A stretch of DNA of 11,680 nt, from positions 1 through 11,680 of the forward strand of contig DAOUVH010000012.1 of NCBI GenBank assembly GCA_030667725.1, given 5' to 3'. Numbering within the stretch: position 1 is the stretch's first letter; each line of letters opens with the position of its first letter. Made by a program: the position numbers and the translations under genes. This DNA is from Candidatus Cloacimonadota bacterium. GTDB taxonomy: Bacteria; Cloacimonadota; Cloacimonadia; Cloacimonadales; TCS61. Below, piece by piece: positions 6,286-11,680 of this stretch. The notes under the pieces were generated by a model. The model was not told the origin of the DNA and ran no database searches. It worked only from the letters and a program-made list of their open reading frames with translations.

Positions 6286-7204
6286 ATATCCTCTTTTTTC
6301 TATCTTGAATCAGAATGTAATATTTTTCTTTCATTGCATCAGATAGAAAGCTAATACTGATGAGATCATTCCATTTCGCATAACAGGAAAACATTCTCTC
6401 AAATTCTTCTTCAATTTTCCTTGTGGGAATCCCCATTCTTTCTTTGCTTAAATAATCTATCAAATCGTAACGCTCAATTTTATTTTTTTTGCCGGCAATG
6501 GGCAAAGCAATCTCTTCAATAGGCTTCTGCAGTGCAATCGTTGTATTCAACAAATCATAAGCCGGGCTCATTTCCACTTTTCTATTCCTGGTAATGAGTG
6601 AAAAATTCTTTAAATGCATGTCTTCATTCCCAATTAGAAAACTGAAGAGAATTCTTCTCAATAATTTGATTTTTTCTAGAATAGGAAATGTACAGAATTC
6701 ATTGATGATATTGATAACACGCTCCATACTGGAATTGTATTTTGTATTTCTTGTAGCACCAGAAAGCTGAGCGAAATCCTCCAATGCAAGTTTATTGCTG
6801 TGTCCTTTTCTATCGAAACGACGAATTGCGTAATTTAACACATTCCCTTTGGAATAGATCAAGCCATGCCAGGGAATTTCAATACTGCAGATCTTTGCCA
6901 TTTTCATTGATAGATCTTCGTTTTGCGGAAGTTCAGGATAAAGATCGTTTGGAGGTTTTAGAATAAATATACCTTTAATATCAACAATTTCGAATTGTTG
7001 TTTTTTGATATTCAATCTCATACTCAATTTCGGTTGGACACCCTGGATGGACATTTTACCAGCACGACTCAGATATTCCTGGCGTATTTCAGAAAGTGAT
7101 AAAGGAATTTCTTTGAGTAAACCCAATTTAGGAGATAGAGATTGTAATCCGGCAACTGAATAATTTCCGGAATCTATTTGCTGATAAGTTATCGGACATT
7201 TCAT
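6281..7204 (-). CDS. hipT: HipT-like serine/threonine kinase toxin (HipBST type)
   Basis: 307 residues, shorter than E. coli HipA (440), because the N-terminal subdomain 1 is encoded separately by the preceding gene. The kinase features of the HipA fold are present: Gly-rich loop MSIQGVQPKLS (51-61), ATP-binding Lys83 (FILKPP), RRFDR (128-132), LEDFAQ (141-146), catalytic loop GNEDMHLKNFS with Asp195 and Asn200, and metal-binding Asp217 in SPAYDLL. In the described HipT the loop carries an S-x-S motif used for autophosphorylation; here it reads S52-I-Q54, so only the first Ser can be modified. HipA-type kinases phosphorylate an aminoacyl-tRNA synthetase (GltX for HipA, TrpS for the described HipT); the target here is unknown. 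The ATG overlaps the hipS TGA by 4 bp (ATGA) and has GAGGAAA upstream. The catalytic residues look intact, so the toxin should be active. Confidence 0.88.
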   Translation of the reverse strand: MKCPITYQQIDSGNYSVAGLQSLSPKLGLLKEIPLSLSEIRQEYLSRAGKMSIQGVQPKLSMRLNIKKQQFEIVDIKGIFILKPPNDLYPELPQNEDLSMKMAKICSIEIPWHGLIYSKGNVLNYAIRRFDRKGHSNKLALEDFAQLSGATRNTKYNSSMERVINIINEFCTFPILEKIKLLRRILFSFLIGNEDMHLKNFSLITRNRKVEMSPAYDLLNTTIALQKPIEEIALPIAGKKNKIERYDLIDYLSKERMGIPTRKIEEEFERMFSCYAKWNDLISISFLSDAMKEKYYILIQDRKKRIF

Positions 7205-7512
7205 TCTTTTATTTCCTCTACAACTACAGCTCCTACCAGATCAGACCCAACTACCAATAACTGACCGAAAAAATCATCCGCATCTAATTTAAATTTTTTC
7301 AATAGAACTTCTAACATGATACCTTCCGGAAGTAACCCATCAAAAAACGCAGGAAAAAATTCAAAAATATACTTCTCTTTTCTAACTGGAAGCGTAAGAG
7401 AAATTGGTTGTCCGGAATAGCCTGGAAAATAATTGATTTCAAAGCCTTTATCTAATTCTATAAATTCTGCCGCTTGTGTTTTGTTTACCGAGATTAAAGC
7501 TTTACGATTCAT
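7201..7512 (-). CDS. hipS: HipS-like protein, HipA N-terminal subdomain 1 (antitoxin)
   Basis: 103 residues that match only the N-terminal subdomain of HipA kinases: a five-strand start (ALISVNKTQAAEFIELDKG), YFPGYSGQPISLTLPV, then FPAFFDGLLPEG (53-64) and DDFFGQLLVVGSDLVGAVVV (about 78-97). In fused HipA proteins this part precedes the kinase; in HipBST operons it is a separate protein, HipS, which neutralises HipT. Gene order B-S-T here is the same as in the described system. The start at 7512 overlaps hipB by 11 bp and has GGAG close upstream. From memory, many relatives have Trp directly after PEG; this one has Ile-Met-Leu, which could matter because that region approaches the kinase loop. 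Antitoxin function is inferred from family and order. Confidence 0.84.
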   Translation of the reverse strand: MNRKALISVNKTQAAEFIELDKGFEINYFPGYSGQPISLTLPVRKEKYIFEFFPAFFDGLLPEGIMLEVLLKKFKLDADDFFGQLLVVGSDLVGAVVVEEIKE

Positions 7513-7732
7513 TCTCTCTCCAATACTCCATCAATGAGCTTTGAAATTCCAACTTAATATTCAAAATTGAACAGATTTTAATTAGTGTTTCTATTCTGAA
7601 ATTGCTTTTCCCTTTTTCCAGATCGAAGACAGCGGTTTTACCAATTCCTGCCAAATCTGCCAGTTCCTTTTGGGAAAGTCCGGCTTGTTTCCGATGAAAT
7701 TGGACTATGCTCCCGATTGTTGCTAATTTCAT
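7502..7732 (-). CDS. hipB: HipB-like XRE family repressor
   Basis: 76 residues from the ATG at 7732, chosen because GGGGTGG lies just upstream and because family members start close to the first helix. In-frame starts at 7747 (inside an operator dyad) and 7774 lack a ribosome binding site. The helix-turn-helix is clear: IGSIVQFHRKQAGLSQKELA, then DLAGIGKTAVFDLEKGK, then IETLIKICSILNIKLEF. HipB proteins bind operators with dyad symmetry upstream of their operon and, with the toxin complex, repress it. Three dyads of one design lie at and upstream of this start. It is the first gene of the hipBST operon. The tail MEYWRENES is short, as in many HipB proteins. Confidence 0.9.
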   Translation of the reverse strand: MKLATIGSIVQFHRKQAGLSQKELADLAGIGKTAVFDLEKGKSNFRIETLIKICSILNIKLEFQSSLMEYWRENES

Positions 7733-7746
7733 TTCCACCCCTACCA

Positions 7747-7762
7747 TACCGCTATTGCGGTA
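7747..7762. promoter_or_regulatory. Putative HipB operator O1
   Basis: Perfect dyad TACCGC-TATT-GCGGTA (TACC-N8-GGTA). It lies 15 bases upstream of the hipB start, so binding there would block early transcription. The architecture is close to the TATCC-N8-GGATA operators of E. coli hipBA. Confidence 0.65.
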
Positions 7763-7773
7763 AATACAATTCA

Positions 7774-7802
7774 ATTTCTCCGCAGTACTGAAAAATTGTC
7801 AA
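7774..7802 (-). promoter_or_regulatory. Possible hipBST promoter
   Basis: TTGACA (reverse complement of 7797-7802) is followed after 17 bases by AGAAAT (7774-7779), a weak -10. It lies between operators O1 and O2, where a repressed promoter would be expected. The spacer contains the palindrome CAGTACTG (7783-7790), which carries two more TACTG half-sites. Confidence 0.35.
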
Positions 7803-7807
7803 GTATT

Positions 7808-7823
7808 TACTGTTTTTGCAGTA
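7808..7823. promoter_or_regulatory. Putative HipB operator O2
   Basis: Dyad TACTGT-TTTT-GCAGTA, symmetric over TTACTG...CAGTAA when one flanking base is included. Same length and half-site pattern as O1, and its centre is 61 bp away from that of O1. Confidence 0.6.
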
Positions 7824-7868
7824 ATTACAAGATGTTTAGATATATAATATCAGAAATTTCAATAATAT

Positions 7869-7884
7869 TACTGATATACCGGTA
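7869..7884. promoter_or_regulatory. Putative HipB operator O3
   Basis: Less regular dyad TACTGA-TATA-CCGGTA, extended outward as ATTAC...GTAAT. Its centre is again 61 bp from that of O2. The match to the pattern TACYG-N6-CRGTA is kept. Confidence 0.5.
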
Positions 7885-7991
7885 ATTTACTTTCTGTTAA
7901 ATACAGATATCAAATTAAACCAACTATTTTAAATTCCGTATCATGTACGGATTGGTATAAATATTTTTCATTTTCAAATCTCCCTGTGGCA
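7885..7991. other. Intergenic remainder between hip control region and polA
   Basis: Very AT-rich stretch without a credible ORF. The only structure seen is a small inverted repeat TCCGTA-TCATG-TACGGA (7935-7951), whose sequence does not fit the hip operators. No terminator with a T run was found for polA, which is transcribed toward this region. Confidence 0.5.
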
Positions 7992-8032
7992 TCTTATGTT
8001 CCCTCGCCTGTGATTAATGAGCAGGAGAGGGA
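7992..8032. repeat. Dispersed palindromic repeat, second copy of the TCTTATGTTCC family
   Basis: TCTTATGTTCC (7992-8002) leads into a hairpin with arms TCCCTCGCCTG (8000-8010) and CAGGAGAGGGA (8022-8032), 10 of 11 pairs, around an 11-base loop. The same lead and the following RAGGGACA-like end occur at 5237-5268. It begins 18 bases after the polA stop. It is not followed by T residues in either direction, so a termination role is doubtful. Confidence 0.6.
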
Positions 8033-8049
8033 CAGTAGGGTGAGGTAGA

Positions 8050-10788
8050 TCAATGTGCTTCATACCAATTTTGCCCGATTCCAACATCTACAATTAGCGG
8101 AACAATATATCTATATTTCTCTGGTACTGCCTTCTCCATCTCTTCAATAATAAGTTTTTTTGCAGCTTCCAATTTATCCTTATCAATTTCAAAAACGAGT
8201 TCATCATGAACTTGAATTATCATTTTTATATCTGGGTTATTCTTAATTTTTTTATGTAATGATATCATGGCAACTTTAATGATATCGGCAGCACTTCCCT
8301 GAATCGGCATATTGGTTGCAACCCGCTTTGCACCTTCCGCCAGCATTTTATTGGAACTGTATAGATCTGGCAGATAAAGCTTCCTACCATAAATTGTTGA
8401 AACATATCCATCTATTGTTGCCTGCTGAATACCGGAATGCAGATATTCTTTGATCGTAGGAAATTTATTGAAATAATTCTCGATAAATTCTTTGGCTTCT
8501 TGGCGCGAAATATCCAATTCCTGTGAAATCCGGAATGATCCCATTCCATACATAAGCCCAAAGTTAATGATCTTCGCATATCTTCGCTGATCATGCGTAA
8601 CTTCATCCTTGGAAACATCAAAGATAATGCAGGCAGTTTCACGATGGATATCCTGTTTGTTATTAAAAGCATCTATCATCTTATCATCACCGGAAAGAAC
8701 CGCCAAAATCCGGAGCTCGATCTGAGAGTAATCAGCAGCCAATATCACATGATCGTCATCACTGGCACAAAATGCTTTCCGAATCTCTCTTCCCATTTCA
8801 GTTCGTATGGGAATATTCTGCATATTCGGGTTGGAAGAGGATAACCTCCCGGTGGAAGCTACCGTCTGATTGAAGGATGAATGCACTCTTCCAGATTTTG
8901 GATTTATCATCTCTGGAAGAGCGGAAACATAAGTTGATTCCAGTTTTGAGATCTGTCTGTACTCGATAAGAAGCCTGGCAATTTCATGCTCTTTTGCCAG
9001 AGATTCTAAAACTGTGATATTTGTGGAATATCCTGTTTTTATCTTTTTCTCCGGTTTTATTCCCAGATCTTCAAAAAGGACTTTAGATAGCTGCTGCGGA
9101 GAATTTAAATTGAATTGTGAACCAGCTAATTCAAAGATCTCTTGTGTTAACTCACCTAGTTTTTTCTGATTTCGCTTTGAAAATTCAGCTAATATTTTCC
9201 TATCAATGTAAACACCATTTTTCTCCATATCAGCCAAAACAAAGATAAGTGGTAACTCAATAGATTCGAAAAGTTCATAAAGCTCATTTTTCTTTAATTT
9301 TTCTAAATAGCTGTTATATAATTTGAAGGTTACATAGGCATCTTCGGCTGCATATTTAGCAGCCTGATCAGTTGAAACCAGATCAAAAGTTATTTGCTTT
9401 TTCCCTTTTCCGATAAGCTCAGAGATCGGTATCATTTCATGTCCAAATTCTTCTAAAGCACAATTTGCCAGTGAGTGTCTGGAGGTTGGATTTATCAGAT
9501 AATGTGCGATCATCGTATCGAAAATATTCTCCTCGATCTTCCAACCTGCATTCTCTAAAACTAACAGGTCATATTTAGAATTATGAGCAACAAGAATCTT
9601 ACCTTTGAGTTTATTCTTTAATTGAGTTATTACTTCTTCAGCATCAAGATTCTGTGCCATTTGATGCTTAAGAGGAATGTAATGAGACCTGCTAACATCG
9701 GCACAAATTGAAATCCCAACCAACTCAGCCAGGTGCGAATCTTTGGAGGTTGTTTCAGTATCAACAGCAACAATCTCCGCTGAATCCAGTGATGATAACA
9801 TCTGGGCAAAACTCTCTTTTGTATCTGTTAGAATTGTTTGATATTTTAGTTCTGTTCCGTTCGTATTAAAATCAAACTCACTTTCGAAGCTGAGCACCTC
9901 TTTTGTTTCCGGTTCAGTTTTTGGTTGAGAAAACAATTTTTTTATCTTTTTGGCAATCGATGAAAGTTCAAAGTCATTCAAAATATCAATACCGTTCTGT
10001 AATTTGATCTTATCAAAGCTAAGCTCTTCATCCGGTATTTCAATAGGAACATCTCGAATGATCGTAACCAGTTTTTTAGAAAGATATGCATCTTCTTTAT
10101 ACCCGGTTAGCTTCTCAAGAATCCCCTTGGCTTTTATCTTCTCAAGATTTTCATAAATGCCCTCTAGAGTTTCAAATTCATTCAATAATTTAGAAGCTCC
10201 TTTTGGTCCGATCCCCTTTACTCCGGGAATGTTATCCGCACTATCACCGCAGATAGCAAGATAATCAATAAACTGCTCCGGGCTGATCCCATACTTTTCT
10301 TTGATACTTTCTACGTTCATGCTTTGGTTTTTTTTAGGATCATAAAGCATAACCTTTTCTTCTATCAATTGCGCAAAATCCTTATCACCGGAAACTATAA
10401 CTATATCAAATCTATCTTTATATTTTTCTGCTAAAGTTGCTATCACATCATCTGCTTCATAACCCGCTGTGGAAATATCCGGTAAACCAATAGCAGCAAA
10501 GAATTCTCTTATTGGCTCAACCTGCTGATGAAGTTCATCCGGTGCCGGAGGTCTATTAGCTTTGTATGTATCCGTGATTTCATGTCGGAAAGTTTTCTCA
10601 CGTCTATCAAAAGATATGGCAATATGTTCCGGCTTAAAATCTTCCACCAGTTTTATAAATGAGTTTATTGTACCGAAGATTGCACTTGTATTCTGCCCCT
10701 TACTGTTATAGAGAGGATTACGAATGAAGGCAAAAAAAGCTCTGTAAATAAAAGCTGTTCCATCTATCAAGTATAGTTTCTTTCTCAC
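8050..10788 (-). CDS. polA: DNA polymerase I with 5'-nuclease and proofreading domains
   Basis: About 912 residues, near the 928 of E. coli Pol I, which fills gaps and removes RNA primers in replication and repair. Start chosen at the GTG at 10788, which has GGAG six bases upstream and yields MRKKLYLIDGTAFIYRAFF; an ATG at 10800 is the main alternative. Domains in order: 5'-3' nuclease (about 1-285) with LIDGTA, AGYEADDVIATL, SGDKDF and CGDSADNIPGVKGIGPKGA; 3'-5' exonuclease with intact DxE (DTET, Asp343/Glu345), HNSKYD (Asp407) and YAAED (Tyr479/Asp483), so proofreading should work; and polymerase with motif A DYSQIELR (Asp686), motif B RRYAKIINFGLMYG (Lys739, Phe743) and motif C QVHDE (Asp862). 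Phe743 corresponds to E. coli Phe762, which predicts discrimination against dideoxynucleotides. The gene stands alone between two repeat-bearing gaps. Confidence 0.97.
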   Translation of the reverse strand: MRKKLYLIDGTAFIYRAFFAFIRNPLYNSKGQNTSAIFGTINSFIKLVEDFKPEHIAISFDRREKTFRHEITDTYKANRPPAPDELHQQVEPIREFFAAIGLPDISTAGYEADDVIATLAEKYKDRFDIVIVSGDKDFAQLIEEKVMLYDPKKNQSMNVESIKEKYGISPEQFIDYLAICGDSADNIPGVKGIGPKGASKLLNEFETLEGIYENLEKIKAKGILEKLTGYKEDAYLSKKLVTIIRDVPIEIPDEELSFDKIKLQNGIDILNDFELSSIAKKIKKLFSQPKTEPETKEVLSFESEFDFNTNGTELKYQTILTDTKESFAQMLSSLDSAEIVAVDTETTSKDSHLAELVGISICADVSRSHYIPLKHQMAQNLDAEEVITQLKNKLKGKILVAHNSKYDLLVLENAGWKIEENIFDTMIAHYLINPTSRHSLANCALEEFGHEMIPISELIGKGKKQITFDLVSTDQAAKYAAEDAYVTFKLYNSYLEKLKKNELYELFESIELPLIFVLADMEKNGVYIDRKILAEFSKRNQKKLGELTQEIFELAGSQFNLNSPQQLSKVLFEDLGIKPEKKIKTGYSTNITVLESLAKEHEIARLLIEYRQISKLESTYVSALPEMINPKSGRVHSSFNQTVASTGRLSSSNPNMQNIPIRTEMGREIRKAFCASDDDHVILAADYSQIELRILAVLSGDDKMIDAFNNKQDIHRETACIIFDVSKDEVTHDQRRYAKIINFGLMYGMGSFRISQELDISRQEAKEFIENYFNKFPTIKEYLHSGIQQATIDGYVSTIYGRKLYLPDLYSSNKMLAEGAKRVATNMPIQGSAADIIKVAMISLHKKIKNNPDIKMIIQVHDELVFEIDKDKLEAAKKLIIEEMEKAVPEKYRYIVPLIVDVGIGQNWYEAH

Positions 10789-10806
10789 AAAATTCTCCAT
10801 TAACCT

Positions 10807-10870
10807 GCCACTAAGAACACGAAAACACACTAAGTCTCATTTCTTCGTGCTTCTTTGTGAACTTCGTGGC
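10807..10870. repeat. Imperfect palindrome of CAC-AAG type upstream of polA
   Basis: The left arm GCCACTAAGAACACG... (10807-10834) and the right arm ending in AACTTCGTGGC (to 10870) share the pattern GCCACnAAGnnCACnAA as inverted copies. Short CACGAAG/CTTCGTG units recur inside. Similar CACGAAG-rich intergenic repeats are common in environmental genomes. It ends close to the polA start and may sit in its leader. Confidence 0.5.
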
Positions 10871-11046
10871 GAAAAATCTTTTCATCTTTCCTACTTGGAA
10901 AAACTATAAACACTTTGAAATTCCCTAATAAACTTGCAAGTATAATTTTAGCTTGACCTTTCGATAATGTAAATTTGGTTTAGGAAGGTTGATTCAAATT
11001 GATCTGATTGATACGTTTCATTTAACAAATGAAGGAGGTAGTTATT

Positions 11047-11680
11047 ATGAAACTGCGTAAGAAAATTGTTTTAAGTATTTTAGTCGTATTTGTTATTAGT
11101 ATTCAAGCAGTGTTTGCTGATAAAGTTATTGATGCTATTACGGCTGTATCTCAAAATGATAGTAATGCACTGCAGAAACTTCTTGATGGTGGTTTGGATC
11201 CAAATTTAACAGGTGTAGAAAATTATCAAGCCAGTTTATTGAATACAGCTTGTAGAAATAATTCTATCGACATTGTAAAGCTGTTACTAGCCAATGGAGC
11301 TGATGTGAACCTAAAAGGATATGGAGATTACATTCCATTAATGTGGGCTGCGGAAAGTGCCAAAACAACTGAAATAATGGGACTACTGATAGAAAAGGGC
11401 GCAGACATTCATCCTGTTGCACAAGATGGTGTTAATGCATTAATAAAGGCAATTTTTGGTGTTCTTTCTGATAATGGATCACTTGAGGCTGTAAAGCTTC
11501 TTATTAACAATGGTATGGATGTGAATTACGCTATTGATGATGAAGGAGCACCAGGATATAATGCTTTAATGTTTGCTGTTAGATGGGGAAAGATTGAAGT
11601 CGTTAAATATTTGATCTCTGCTGGTGCTGATGTAAATACAAAAGCAGGAGAAGGAGATACACCCTTAAGTATAGCTGTTG
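11047..11680 (+). CDS. Secreted ankyrin-repeat protein, 3' end outside window
   Basis: Open frame of 211 codons with no stop before the window edge. AAGGAGG at 11032-11038 lies eight bases upstream of the ATG. Signal peptide at residues 1-24 (MKLRKKIVLSILVVFVISIQ, then AVFA) followed by Asp. From about residue 26 there are ankyrin units with the usual motifs: ALQKLLDGGLDPN, then NNSIDIVKLLLANGADVN (72-88), then PLMWAAES...EIMGLLIEKGADI, a longer unit ending in EAVKLLINNGMDVN, then ALMFAVRWGKIEVVKYLISAGADVN (about 163-187), then the start TPLSIAV of a next unit at the edge. Ankyrin repeats bind other proteins; a periplasmic or surface place is inferred from the signal peptide. No partner can be named. 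It is transcribed away from polA and probably has its own promoter in 10920-11030. Confidence 0.88.
   Translation, partial: MKLRKKIVLSILVVFVISIQAVFADKVIDAITAVSQNDSNALQKLLDGGLDPNLTGVENYQASLLNTACRNNSIDIVKLLLANGADVNLKGYGDYIPLMWAAESAKTTEIMGLLIEKGADIHPVAQDGVNALIKAIFGVLSDNGSLEAVKLLINNGMDVNYAIDDEGAPGYNALMFAVRWGKIEVVKYLISAGADVNTKAGEGDTPLSIAV

Noticed and set aside
7733..7774. Longer hipB start at 7774 (or 7747)
   Set aside because: There is no ribosome binding site at either, and the extension would run over the O1 dyad. The 7732 start has a purine-rich site and fits the family.
7935..7951. TCCGTA-TCATG-TACGGA dyad as a fourth hip operator
   Set aside because: The half-site and arm spacing differ from those of O1-O3, and it is off the 61-bp register by about 5 bp.
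10789..10830. Longer polA start at 10830
   Set aside because: The first codons lie in the CAC-AAG repeat and lack similarity to Pol I N-termini. The 10788 GTG or 10800 ATG is better placed.
10941..10946. TATAAT as a -10 box for the ankyrin gene
   Set aside because: No -35 at 16-18 bases upstream; the nearest TTGAAA is 20 bases away. It was left out of the feature list.

Overview
The window is AT-rich bacterial DNA, densely coded mostly on the minus strand, with strong AGGAG-type ribosome binding sites. Two secreted proteins end in the same C-terminal block (NHPNPFNP...YNxKGQKVK...WNGxDESG...YLYKL...KKCLLLK), which matches type IX secretion (Por) sorting domains of the Fibrobacteres-Chlorobi-Bacteroidetes group. 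The exact style, especially the KCLLLK end, suggests Candidatus Cloacimonadota or a close relative. That placement is an inference from protein style, not a phylogeny.

Layout. At 13-1435 (+) two TPM-domain membrane or exported proteins form a short operon, closed by a strong hairpin terminator at 1468-1495. The rest up to about 10.8 kb is on the minus strand: a secreted protein of unassigned enzymatic type with a sorting domain (1494-2654); a cut-off start of an M42-type peptidase gene (2676-2792); a GNAT acetyltransferase (2807-3355); an orphan signal-peptide ORF (3392-3514); a secreted seven-repeat, probably propeller-shaped protein with a sorting domain (3558-5015); purine nucleoside phosphorylase deoD (5327-6031); a split toxin-antitoxin operon of the HipBST type (6281-7732); and DNA polymerase I with intact proofreading (8050-10788). 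At the right edge (11047 to end, +) a secreted ankyrin-repeat protein runs out of the window.

Three parts are not explained by ordinary gene content. First, a 91-bp segment carrying a ribosome binding site and a signal-peptide coding region is duplicated (2585-2675 and 3445-3535, one mismatch). The two copies bracket a 769-bp piece holding the GNAT gene and the first 39 codons of the M42 gene, and the broken peptidase reads in frame into the secreted protein. This is either a real insertion or recombination scar or an assembly chimera. Second, upstream of hipB there are three dyad operators of one design (TACYG-N6-CRGTA type) whose centres are exactly 61 bp apart. Third, a palindromic MITE-like element of about 210 bp with 13-bp terminal inverted repeats and 10-bp flanking direct repeats (6049-6285) is inserted right at the hipT stop codon. 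Smaller dispersed palindromes occur at 5173-5203, 5245-5266, 8000-8032 and 10807-10870.

How the genes relate: the hip genes form one tightly coupled operon (overlaps of 11 and 4 bp), presumably autoregulated by HipB. deoD and polA are housekeeping genes. The secreted proteins are probably exported through Sec and a type IX system encoded elsewhere. No rRNA, tRNA, CRISPR array or transposase gene was found.
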